Origin: Paraliobacillus sp. PM-2
Lineage (GTDB): Bacteria > Bacillota > Bacilli > Bacillales > Amphibacillaceae
Direction: 5' to 3'
Assembly: GCF_001368815.1 (NCBI RefSeq)
Contig: NZ_CTEI01000001.1
Span: 1,736,001 to 1,800,000 of the forward strand
DNA: 64,000 bases
This document shows, piece after piece, positions 44,917-53,286 of the stretch; positions within the stretch are counted from its first letter, which is position 1, and each line of letters starts with the position of its first letter. The position numbers were made by a program, and so were the translations under genes. Under the pieces are notes generated by a model. The model saw nothing but the letters and a program-made list of their open reading frames with translations, was not told the origin of the DNA and searched no databases.

Positions 44917-46515
44917 CTATTCTTTCCAATGCCAGTCTGATATAAAATCTGTAATTGGCCAACCATGACCGTGTGGCTGTATTTTTTGCTTTCCAATGTC
45001 TAATTTTTCATTAACAAAATATAAATGATCTACATTGACCAACCAGATCCAAGGTGCATCACCTTTAGCGGAAAAACCAGTTTCTCCATCCCATTGTGCT
45101 TTTTTCCACCACTTCATTGCTTCTCCTTGTGAAGTAGTACGTAATGCCTTATTCATATAGTTATCTACATTGGCATTAGAATAATAGTTAGCATTATAAT
45201 ATCCAATTCCTTTGGTTGAACTACTATATAGATGATACATTTCAAGAGGACTATGACTACCCCACCCCATCATTACTGGCTGGGAATACATCACTTTCTC
45301 TATCTCATTCCAACTTTTACCTTTTGGTGTAACTTTGACACCTAGTGGCTCAACCATCTCAGCAAAGGCAAGTGACAGTGATTGACGAATTTGATCCCCT
45401 GCAGGATAAACTAAAGAAATAGAAGCTTCTATTCCATCTTTTGCTCTTATTCCATTATCTTGGAGCTTCCAGCCTGCTTTCTCTAAAGTGAACTTCGCTT
45501 CTTCTACACGATTATCCTCAATTACGGTAACTTCATTCCACCATGGTAAACCATCAGCAACCGAATAAGCTGGTGTTCCGAAACCGTTTAAGATACCATC
45601 AACTAGCAATTGCCTATCAATTGCCATATTCATCGCTTTTCGGATAGCTATATCTGCTGTTACATCATTCCCAATCGGAAAATGATCCTCTGTCTCTCCA
45701 CTAGAGACTACATAAGGTAACATAACTCCTCGATTGTCTACCGATTTTAACTGAATTAACCGCATGCCTTCTATTTTTGATTCGCCTGAAGCGGCTGGTA
45801 CAGAAACCACGTCAACCTGACCTGCTTTCGCTGCAGCAAAAGCAGCATCTTCAGATAGGAAAAGAAAAGTAAGCTTTTGAAAATAGGGTTGTTTCCGATA
45901 ATAATTCGGATTCGCTTTTACAATTATTTGCTGTCCCTTCTCCCATTGTACTAGTTGATAAGGTCCAGATCCTATCGGATTTTCCTTGTATGTATTACTA
46001 TAAGCATGTTCCGGTACAATACCCGTTGTTGCCAGCGTATAAATAAAAGTAGAATCTGGTTCTTGTAGTGTTATTTGTATTGTAAATTCATCTTTTGCTT
46101 CTATTTTCTTCATATTATTTAAATCAACAACAGAAGCACTGTTTTTTGTTTTGTTAAATGTAAAAACAACATCTTTCGCATCAAGTAGTTCTCCATCAGC
46201 AAAAAGAACATCTTGTCGAATTTTAATTGTCCATTCTAAACCATCACGACTCACTTCATACGATTCTGCCAAATCATATTTTATTTGAAAATCAGCATCA
46301 TAGGTAAATAAGGTACTTTGGAAAAGCGGATTACCATATCTCCCCCACCCTAAAGTTGGATCAAAACCATCCTCCGGTTCACTTCCAATAGCGAGTATTA
46401 ATTCATTTTTTCTAGCTTCTGCTGTTTGTTTATCTGCATTTGTTTCATCCAGTTGTTTCGAGCAAGCTACTAATAATAAAAACAACACAAGTGCTATACC
46501 AATTAATTTTTTCAT
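44917..46515 (-). CDS. Nickel/peptide-type substrate-binding lipoprotein
   Basis: This protein of about 532 aa is an SBP_bac_5 family lipoprotein. The signal peptide ends in LLLVACSKQ with a lipobox Cys near residue 17, then FDPTLGWGRYGNPLFQSTLF as in NikA/CntA-like proteins. The start at 46515 has an AAAAGGGGT SD; an upstream in-frame codon is not supported. NikA-like proteins bind Ni, usually chelated by small ligands. The link to nickel rests on the lar genes next door rather than on a definite ligand residue. Confidence 0.82.
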   Translation of the reverse strand: MKKLIGIALVLFLLLVACSKQLDETNADKQTAEARKNELILAIGSEPEDGFDPTLGWGRYGNPLFQSTLFTYDADFQIKYDLAESYEVSRDGLEWTIKIRQDVLFADGELLDAKDVVFTFNKTKNSASVVDLNNMKKIEAKDEFTIQITLQEPDSTFIYTLATTGIVPEHAYSNTYKENPIGSGPYQLVQWEKGQQIIVKANPNYYRKQPYFQKLTFLFLSEDAAFAAAKAGQVDVVSVPAASGESKIEGMRLIQLKSVDNRGVMLPYVVSSGETEDHFPIGNDVTADIAIRKAMNMAIDRQLLVDGILNGFGTPAYSVADGLPWWNEVTVIEDNRVEEAKFTLEKAGWKLQDNGIRAKDGIEASISLVYPAGDQIRQSLSLAFAEMVEPLGVKVTPKGKSWNEIEKVMYSQPVMMGWGSHSPLEMYHLYSSSTKGIGYYNANYYSNANVDNYMNKALRTTSQGEAMKWWKKAQWDGETGFSAKGDAPWIWLVNVDHLYFVNEKLDIGKQKIQPHGHGWPITDFISDWHWKE

Positions 46516-46547
46516 ATGCTTACCCCTTTTAACTCTAACCACTTAAT

Positions 46548-47012
46548 TCATAACAATTTCCATATATAGTGGTAGACTTGTTTTAAAGGAATGCCATGTT
46601 TCGTTGCTATTTCACGGCACTCTTCATACTCTGGAGAACTTTGAAAAACGATGCCATCTTTCATCCCTTGCTTCACTGTTACCGGTCCCCATTCTGTTTC
46701 TAAAGTTATAAATTTTCTTTCCATCCGGTGAACTGTCAATGGATAATAACGAATACCAAGTGTCGTTGTTTCTGCTAATAAAATATTCTTTATTTTGTCC
46801 ATTGAAGAGATAGAACACAAAAGCTGTAGCAATATACCAGGACGATTCTTTTTCATATAGATAGGAGAATAAAACACATCATTTGCTCCGGCTTCTAATA
46901 AACGATCCATCACAAAACCCAGCCATTCTCCAGACATATCATCTAAATTCACTTCCATCTTAACCATCTGCTCGTCGATATGCTCCTCATTCGGAGGATG
47001 TTGGATTGACAA
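46548..47012 (-). CDS. larC2: LarC C-terminal part (LarC2), separately translated
   Basis: This 154-aa protein corresponds to the C-terminal domain of the nickel insertase LarC (MEVNLDDMSGEWLGF, GANDVFYSPIYMKKNRPG, LGIRYYPL...ER). The start chosen is TTG at 47012, which has a perfect AAGGAGG 9 nt upstream and lies inside the 3' end of larB (26-bp overlap). It gives N-terminal SIQHPPNEEHIDEQ before the conserved region. An ATG at 46967 is 15 nt from a weaker GAGGAG. LarC1 and LarC2 should assemble to use CTP and place nickel in the pincer cofactor. Confidence 0.78.
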   Translation of the reverse strand: MSIQHPPNEEHIDEQMVKMEVNLDDMSGEWLGFVMDRLLEAGANDVFYSPIYMKKNRPGILLQLLCSISSMDKIKNILLAETTTLGIRYYPLTVHRMERKFITLETEWGPVTVKQGMKDGIVFQSSPEYEECREIATKHGIPLKQVYHYIWKLL

Positions 47013-47769
47013 AATAGTTAACCTCCTTATTATGAGTTTGGGAAAGTGAATCAATTAAAACAGCACTATACGCTCCACCAAAGCCGTTATCAATATTGAC
47101 AACACTAATTCCACTTGCACATGAGTTCAGCATAGTTAATAATGCTGATAAACCTTGAAAATTAGCACCATAACCAACACTAGTTGGTACAGCTATAACT
47201 GGATGAGATACCAGACCACCAACAACGCTTGGCAATGCACCTTCCATTCCCGCCACCACGATGGAAGTCGTTGCTTCTTGTATCTCTTTTGCTTGGTCCA
47301 GTAAGCGATGAATTCCAGCGACTCCGACATCATAAAAACGACGAACATTACTTCCAAGCAATTCAGCCGTAACAGCTGCTTCTTCCGCTACAGGTAAATC
47401 GGATGTACCAGCACATACAACCGCAATATAACCAGCGTGTTTTTGTCTAATTGTATCTGCTTTCCAATACAGAATACGAGCAATTTCTTGATAGGTTAGC
47501 TCAGGGTGAAATTTAAGAATCTCATTCGCTTTTCTTTTATTTATCCTTGTAATAAGTACATCATTATTTTTCGCTTGAATTGCTTCCATTATGGATATAA
47601 TATGTTCAACAGTTTTACCTTCACCGTAGATTATTTCCGGAAAACCTTGACGTTTTTTTCGATGATGATCTACTTTTGCATAACCTAGATCTTCATATGT
47701 AGCTAATTTTTGTTTTGCCTCTTCTACACTTAATGTTCCCTCTTGAACACGCCTTAATATCTCTTCCAT
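46987..47769 (-). CDS. larB: Pyridinium-3,5-biscarboxylic acid mononucleotide synthase (LarB)
   Basis: This 260-aa LarB carboxylates nicotinic acid adenine dinucleotide, the first step of the nickel-pincer cofactor. The PurE-like C-terminal half has VVCAGTSDLPVAEEA, GVAGIHRL, VVAGMEGALPSVVGGL and PTSVGYG, followed by NIDNGFGGAYSAV. The N-terminal 110 residues are the LarB extension. The SD AGGGAG is 9 nt from the ATG. It is unusual in lying between the two LarC halves. Confidence 0.95.
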   Translation of the reverse strand: MEEILRRVQEGTLSVEEAKQKLATYEDLGYAKVDHHRKKRQGFPEIIYGEGKTVEHIISIMEAIQAKNNDVLITRINKRKANEILKFHPELTYQEIARILYWKADTIRQKHAGYIAVVCAGTSDLPVAEEAAVTAELLGSNVRRFYDVGVAGIHRLLDQAKEIQEATTSIVVAGMEGALPSVVGGLVSHPVIAVPTSVGYGANFQGLSALLTMLNSCASGISVVNIDNGFGGAYSAVLIDSLSQTHNKEVNYFVNPTSSE

Positions 47770-47836
47770 GCTTCATCACTCCCTACAATTTGGGGCATTT
47801 CCATCTTTAATACGTTATCCGACTTAGATTACCAAC

Positions 47837-48658
47837 TCAAAGTTCACCAATTACAATCCGTAATACATTTGGATGGTTAGGGAATGTCTTGGTACCAGCA
47901 CCATATCCAATTTGTTCAACTTTCATCGAAGGTAAAGTACAGTAATCAGATGCTAGAACGGCGACAATTGCTGCACCAGTAGGTGTTGTCAATTCAGCGT
48001 TTCGATTACTTTGAGCAATCGGAATGTTGCGTAAAACCTCTAAAGTTGCTGGGGCTGGAACGGGATATATGCCATGATCAATATGAATGTGGCCGGAACC
48101 AGTCGGAACAGGGGATGATTTTACTACATCGACTGCCAACTGCTCTACTAAAATAGCTGTTCCAACGATATCAATAATCGAATCCACAGCCCCTACCTCA
48201 TGAAAATGTACCTCTTCTAAAGGTTTGCCATGGATCTTTCCTTCTGCTTTCCCGATAATCTCAAACATTTGTAATGAAACATTTTTCACCTTATCCGATA
48301 AGTCAGATTCTTTAATAAGCTTGACAATATCTGAATAAGCGCGATGATGATGTGCGTGTCCATGAGAATGGGAGTGAATATGTTCATGTGTATGTTGATG
48401 ATCAGTATGTGTCTCCAAGTCTGTTTCATGTGTATGATGATGTAAATCAACCGTATTTTCTTCTAACAGTACATCAAATTTTGTACTAGCTATCCCATTC
48501 TTTACGACTTTTTGTATATTTAGTTGATATTCTCCTTCAATATGTAATTTTTTTAATTCTGCTACTAAATGTTCAAAATCTCCACCTGCGTCTAATAGTG
48601 CACCTATAGTCATATCTCCACTAATTCCTGAAAAACAATCTAAATAAAGAATTTTCAT
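47837..48658 (-). CDS. larC1: LarC N-terminal part (LarC1), His-rich
   Basis: This 273-aa protein is the N-terminal part of the nickel insertase LarC: LDCFSGISGDM at 5-15, VHFHEVGAVDSIIDIVG near 150, and PTGSGHIHIDHGIYPVPAPAT, GAAIVAVL. A His-rich stretch at about 72-105 (many His with Thr, Glu and Ser) may hold nickel. The frame ends CTT-TGA, a known shift-prone +1 context, but +1 reading adds only four codons and larB follows, so a LarC1-LarC2 fusion by frameshift is not possible here. SD AAAGGAG. Confidence 0.93.
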   Translation of the reverse strand: MKILYLDCFSGISGDMTIGALLDAGGDFEHLVAELKKLHIEGEYQLNIQKVVKNGIASTKFDVLLEENTVDLHHHTHETDLETHTDHQHTHEHIHSHSHGHAHHHRAYSDIVKLIKESDLSDKVKNVSLQMFEIIGKAEGKIHGKPLEEVHFHEVGAVDSIIDIVGTAILVEQLAVDVVKSSPVPTGSGHIHIDHGIYPVPAPATLEVLRNIPIAQSNRNAELTTPTGAAIVAVLASDYCTLPSMKVEQIGYGAGTKTFPNHPNVLRIVIGEL

Positions 48659-48719
48659 TGGTTATACTCCTTTATCTTTAACATTTTCGGAATATCCGCT
48701 TTGTTTCATCAACAGTATC

Positions 48720-48768
48720 ATAAGACAGCAGTTTTCATTTACTTAAAAATCTAAAACTGCTGTCTTAT
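48720..48768 (-). terminator. Strong hairpin between larE and larC1
   Basis: 16-bp perfect arms (ATAAGACAGCAGTTTT and its complement) with a 17-nt loop. There is no T run on the minus strand, so it may be a processing or partial-termination element dividing larAE from larC1BC2-nik. Confidence 0.55.
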
Positions 48769-48781
48769 TGTTCTTTCACTT

Positions 48782-49621
48782 TTATGCTTGTGCTGCTAGT
48801 TTCGATTTTGTAGACGATTCGGGCAAAACTTCATTCATACTACCTGTGCGATAGCCACGAAGATCAACAGAAACATAATCAAAGCCTAAGTGGATCAGTT
48901 TATTTTGTATTTCTTCTCGTCTTCCTAATAGTTCCACCATTTTTTCACGAGCAACTTCAATCCGAGCTACATTGTCATGATAGCGTACACGCACTTCATC
49001 AAAGCCTAGCTCTTTTAAATAAACTTCCGCATCATCTACTTGTTTTATCAACATTTCATTTAGTTCAATTCCATATGGAAAACGAGAAGCCAAACTACAG
49101 GATGCTATCTTATTCCAAACAGGCAGATTCAACTCTTTTGCAAGCTTACGCACATCTGATTTATACATCTCTGCCTCTTGTAATACACTACGAATCTCTT
49201 CTTCCGTTCTAGCTGTTAAACCAGGACGAAAATCTTCTTCATCATCCATGATCATACCATCTAGAACGTATGGATAATTCATCTCTTTTGCAAGCTGGTT
49301 TAAATGTGAATAAAGTAGTTTTTTGCTATAATACCAGCTATCCGGAATGTTTTTTACAATCTCGGGATGTTCTAATTCCTTTATTTCTGTTTGATAAACT
49401 TGCACACCAATTTTTTCTGCTAAAGCAACTGCTGCATCAAACTCAGAATCACGGAACAATTCGGAGTTAACAATAACTGCTAGCACATTGTCTCCCAATT
49501 CTTCTTTGGCTCTCTTTAATACAACAGTGCTGTCTACCCCTCCAGAAAAAGCAACCATCACGCGTCCCATATTGTTTAAAATAGTCCCTAATTGTTGATT
49601 TTTTTCCTCTAATCTACGCAT
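48782..49621 (-). CDS. larE: Pyridinium-3,5-bisthiocarboxylic acid synthase, sacrificial sulfur transferase
   Basis: This protein of about 279 aa has the PP-loop SGGVDST near 26-32, a NSELF segment, DSWYYSKKLLYS, DGMIMDDEEDFRPGLTAR, and WNKIASCSLASRFPYG, whose Cys aligns by memory with sacrificial Cys176 of Lactobacillus LarE. It is therefore of the single-Cys, self-inactivating type. The start at 49621 has GGGGTG 5 nt upstream; an upstream TTG lacks an SD. It follows larA after 78 bp. Confidence 0.93.
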   Translation of the reverse strand: MRRLEEKNQQLGTILNNMGRVMVAFSGGVDSTVVLKRAKEELGDNVLAVIVNSELFRDSEFDAAVALAEKIGVQVYQTEIKELEHPEIVKNIPDSWYYSKKLLYSHLNQLAKEMNYPYVLDGMIMDDEEDFRPGLTARTEEEIRSVLQEAEMYKSDVRKLAKELNLPVWNKIASCSLASRFPYGIELNEMLIKQVDDAEVYLKELGFDEVRVRYHDNVARIEVAREKMVELLGRREEIQNKLIHLGFDYVSVDLRGYRTGSMNEVLPESSTKSKLAAQA

Positions 49622-49699
49622 TTCTTCACCCCATTTTCCTTGTACAGGAATATTTTGAATCAAACGATTTAACTATTACTACGTTTAAAAAACACATAA

Positions 49700-51184
49700 T
49701 TACATATGCATATGCCCATGATGGTGTATTTCCTCACCATTATAGACTTCATCTTCCATCATCAAATGGACAGAAGCTGTTTTAAACGTCCTCGGTAATG
49801 CTAGGATATTTGGATTTTTTCCAACAATTTTTCGTTTCGCATCTTCCAAAGCTTCTTCAAATGTTGCACGGGTTTTCAGTCCCATCCCTCGAGCAAACCC
49901 TGGTTGTTCTGCCCCTACTACATAAACAGCAGCAGCATTCTTCTCAGCAATATGCGCACTAGAAATCATTGAAAAACCATGGAATGGATGATAAGCAAAA
50001 GCATGCCGATACTTACGAATGTAGGCTTCATCCGTTGCAAAATATTCGCCATAACGATTCATATCTGGCAATGTCTGCATACCGTCTTTCTGAAACATGT
50101 CATACATTTCTCTTGTATATGGCCATATTTCATCATGGAAATCCCCATTACAAATACTTGAACATATAATGACACAATTATCACTCATCACTCTGCGATG
50201 ACGTACGATTTGGGCTGAAATAGCTTGCATCATCATAATTGGATTCGTACCCATTCCATCACCATAGTGAAAGGATTTTGGTAATCCAAAAACAAGCACG
50301 TCATATTTTTCCTTTGCGTAGGGTACAAATGTGCGCTTATTTGCTGCTTTCCAAGATAATTGTTGCATTTCTTTTGCATATCCACTGAATATCTCAATTT
50401 GACGCGCTTTTGTATCTAGCACCGCATCACAACAAAAGAACTTCTTACCCATCTTCTCTTCCATATGCATGCTAATCTCATCAAACTTTGTTCGCATTAA
50501 CGAATGTGTAGTAACAGGTACAAAGTCTTTTCGATGCATTACCTTTGGGACATGATGCGTTGCAATTGATTTCCAATGATTGATCCCTGTTGCACTATGT
50601 TTATATCCTCCAGAATAACCACCGTATGGATTTCCTAATGTATGACCAATCAAAATTGCTACATCACTGTCATAAACATATTTGTTGATATATACTGGAT
50701 CTCCGCTTTCCGTCATTCCTAAATCTACTAAATGATCATAGTCTTCACTATCATGGTTAATAATTTGATTGGTAAACCAAAAATCGTGAAAAATCTCTTT
50801 ACCTAAAATATTTCTAATTTCCTTATCCGTATTTTTTCGATGAAGTCCATTTGAACATATGAAAATGATGTCTTTCTTTTCTACACCGACATCATATAGT
50901 TCCTTCAAAATAAGTTTAATGGAAACTTTTCGGTGTGCTGTTTCATGTTCTCCACCTTTTACTCGGTCAGGGAAAATGATACTTACTTTTGAACCCTTTT
51001 TTGCTAGGTTTGTAAGTGGCTCCATTCCAATCGGATTTCGAATTGATTCTAATGTTCTTGCTTCTATTTCATCTGTTGGTATATGGGGAGGATCAGGAAC
51101 CGTTTCCCCTGGTATAAATACATCTGTGTCATCTGGTAATTCTGCATCCATCAGCCCATGGCCATATTCAAACGATAGTTTCAT
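49700..51184 (-). CDS. larA: Nickel-pincer-dependent 2-hydroxyacid racemase/epimerase (LarA family)
   Basis: This 494-aa LarA homologue has the active-site set with spacing similar to LarA: Asp73-Arg74, His115 (NGLHR), His181 (GHTLG), cofactor-linking Lys195 (GGYSGGYKH) and His211. It is about 70 aa longer than L. plantarum LarA and ends in a His/Met-rich tail (HHHGHMHM) that could bind nickel. It is embedded in an operon of sugar enzymes rather than beside lactate genes, so the substrate may be another 2-hydroxyacid. The cofactor genes larE, larC1, larB and larC2 follow. Confidence 0.88.
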   Translation of the reverse strand: MKLSFEYGHGLMDAELPDDTDVFIPGETVPDPPHIPTDEIEARTLESIRNPIGMEPLTNLAKKGSKVSIIFPDRVKGGEHETAHRKVSIKLILKELYDVGVEKKDIIFICSNGLHRKNTDKEIRNILGKEIFHDFWFTNQIINHDSEDYDHLVDLGMTESGDPVYINKYVYDSDVAILIGHTLGNPYGGYSGGYKHSATGINHWKSIATHHVPKVMHRKDFVPVTTHSLMRTKFDEISMHMEEKMGKKFFCCDAVLDTKARQIEIFSGYAKEMQQLSWKAANKRTFVPYAKEKYDVLVFGLPKSFHYGDGMGTNPIMMMQAISAQIVRHRRVMSDNCVIICSSICNGDFHDEIWPYTREMYDMFQKDGMQTLPDMNRYGEYFATDEAYIRKYRHAFAYHPFHGFSMISSAHIAEKNAAAVYVVGAEQPGFARGMGLKTRATFEEALEDAKRKIVGKNPNILALPRTFKTASVHLMMEDEVYNGEEIHHHGHMHM

Positions 51185-51209
51185 AAAATCCCCTTCCTCT
51201 TACATGACT

Positions 51210-52046
51210 TTAATTGCCTAAATATTTTTGAACAATAGTTAAATACTCATCTGGATAAAAACCAATTTCACCTTGGAATCGAGTGAGTGCTATTAAACCG
51301 CCATCTATTTCTGGGATAGAAGCAAGCATCTCTGCATTGTCTTCCTTTAATCCTCCACCATAGATAACTGGTAAATTATCCGTTTCTTCTTTAATAAAGG
51401 TAGCTACCTTTTGAATATACGCTTTTCCTGGTGGTGTTTTCCCTGGACCGATTGCCCATACTGGTTCATAAGCTATAGTGATATTCTCATGTTCTAAATC
51501 TCTTAGCCCTTCGTTTAATTGATTCTTTAAAACACACTGCCAATTGTCATGCTCTTCTTCCTTTTCTCCTATACAATAAAGAACAGATAAACCGGCTGCT
51601 TTTGCTGCCTTTATTTCTTTATTCAACATAAGATTAATAGCTTTTTCATCTTTTACATTTGCCGTATTTAACATGTCTGCCTTATCGTTTCGTTCCTCAC
51701 AGTGACCAATAATTGTACTTGTTGTTCCCAAAGACTTCATCGCATTTGCTGTTCGATTGGTTGTAAATGCTCCAAAATTTCCGCCAACAGCTGTATCCTC
51801 ACGATATACGCTTTGACTACCAATTTGTAAATTTGCATTGTCTTTTAATACACTTACAGCCGGTAATATGTGCGCCTCTGGCAGATACATAATGAACTCT
51901 ACTTGATCATTCTTATATTTTTGTAGAGCGTCTTGCGTTTCCTTTACAATAAATTCCCCCCATTGTGCTGGGTTGGCAATACGATTCACACCTCCAAATG
52001 TGCTAGGAATATCAAACCGTTTTAGGTTTACATAAATTTTCTTCAT
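51210..52046 (-). CDS. Triosephosphate isomerase family protein, divergent
   Basis: This 278-aa TIM-barrel enzyme keeps the isomerase residues: Asn7 and Lys9 (VNLKR), His115 (GHCEER) and Glu194 (AYEPVW). It is longer than housekeeping TpiA (about 250 aa), and loop 6 reads AIGPGKTPP instead of AIGTGKTAT, as in tetrulose-phosphate isomerases related to EryH/LerI. So it may isomerise a triose- or tetrose-phosphate produced by the operon's aldolase. It lies between pfk-like and larA genes. Confidence 0.82.
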   Translation of the reverse strand: MKKIYVNLKRFDIPSTFGGVNRIANPAQWGEFIVKETQDALQKYKNDQVEFIMYLPEAHILPAVSVLKDNANLQIGSQSVYREDTAVGGNFGAFTTNRTANAMKSLGTTSTIIGHCEERNDKADMLNTANVKDEKAINLMLNKEIKAAKAAGLSVLYCIGEKEEEHDNWQCVLKNQLNEGLRDLEHENITIAYEPVWAIGPGKTPPGKAYIQKVATFIKEETDNLPVIYGGGLKEDNAEMLASIPEIDGGLIALTRFQGEIGFYPDEYLTIVQKYLGN

Positions 52047-52078
52047 CGTATAACCCTTTCCTTCTTATATTGTTAGAA

Positions 52079-53245
52079 CTATATTTTTTCTTTGAAATTA
52101 ATAAAGTCAGGAATGCTTTTTCCAATTAATGGACTGCACCAATCAATAAACGATTGTGTGACATGATTTCCCCGCTCATTGATAAAATGGCTAGGTAATT
52201 TCTTCTCATGCAGCATGACTTCACTAATTGGCACGAATGATGTCTCCATGCTGTACGGATCGTTGGATATTCTATGAATACCAACCATCACACCTGAATG
52301 ACCAGCTAATGCCGCTTGAACTGCCTCTCTGCCAACCTGAATTGCCTCTTGTCGATCTACTTCTGATTGATGTGCCATCGATGTTCTTCCTATTAATCCT
52401 GGTTTTTCACTTCTTGCCTTGATTCCTAGTTTTTTAATTACTAGATTAGCCAAATGTGCACTGACATCTCCATAATAAACCGCTCGATCTGTTTTAAAGA
52501 TTGGTGGAACAATGGAGACCCCATTCTTATCTTTTAACCCTTCACTTACGACCACAACAACGCCACCTAGTTGATCATAAAGTTTCTTCACATCTACTAA
52601 GAATTCCTCCTCATCAAATGGTCTTTCTGGTAAATAAACTAAATGAGGAGCATCTTGTTTCGTTTTCTTCGCCAAAGCAGATGCCGCTGTAATCCATCCT
52701 GCATTTCGCCCCATTGCCTCAATAATTGTGACATGGATTGGTAAAGCCTTAACATCACTACCGATTTCAGCTGTTGTATTTGCAATAAAAGTTGCCGCAC
52801 TACCATAACCGGGCGCATGATCAATAATAGCTATATCATTGTCTATCGTTTTTGGTATTCCAACCGTATAGATGTCCTCTTTTTTACATACTTCATATAC
52901 TTTTCCGCACGTGTCCATCGTGCCATTCCCGCCATTGAACAATACATATTTAATATTGTTTCGTTTAAAAATGTCTTTCATTTGCTCATAATGTATTTGT
53001 TCAACTGCAAATCGGGATGATCCAATGGCTGTACCAGGTGTTTGAAGCAAAAGCTTTAATTCCTCTTCAGGGGTCTCAGCTAAATCAAGAAAGTTTTCAT
53101 TTAGGATTGCCTCTGTTCCCCCAATTGCTCCATACACTTTATCAATTTGATCACTTTTTTTTGCTTCCGTAATTACGCCATATAAAGATGCATTTAAAAC
53201 AGCCGTCGGTCCGCCACCATGTACAATTAATAGATTACGCTTCAA
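52079..53245 (-). CDS. 6-phosphofructokinase family protein, atypical phosphoryl donor site
   Basis: This 388-aa PFK-family enzyme (ordinary PfkA is about 320 aa) starts at TTG with AGGAGGTG. Donor-site motifs are GGNGTMDT at 105-112, where the usual GGDG Asp is Asn but the ATP-favouring Gly follows, and PKTIDND at 131-137, whose Lys is typical of PPi-type or group-X enzymes. A MGRNAGW segment binds the sugar phosphate. ATP versus PPi cannot be decided. In this operon it probably makes a 1,6-bisphosphate for the aldolase. Confidence 0.85.
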   Translation of the reverse strand: MKRNLLIVHGGGPTAVLNASLYGVITEAKKSDQIDKVYGAIGGTEAILNENFLDLAETPEEELKLLLQTPGTAIGSSRFAVEQIHYEQMKDIFKRNNIKYVLFNGGNGTMDTCGKVYEVCKKEDIYTVGIPKTIDNDIAIIDHAPGYGSAATFIANTTAEIGSDVKALPIHVTIIEAMGRNAGWITAASALAKKTKQDAPHLVYLPERPFDEEEFLVDVKKLYDQLGGVVVVVSEGLKDKNGVSIVPPIFKTDRAVYYGDVSAHLANLVIKKLGIKARSEKPGLIGRTSMAHQSEVDRQEAIQVGREAVQAALAGHSGVMVGIHRISNDPYSMETSFVPISEVMLHEKKLPSHFINERGNHVTQSFIDWCSPLIGKSIPDFINFKEKI

Positions 53246-53286
53246 CGTGCTACACCTCCTGCTTCTTTAATAATCTAACAAATGAC

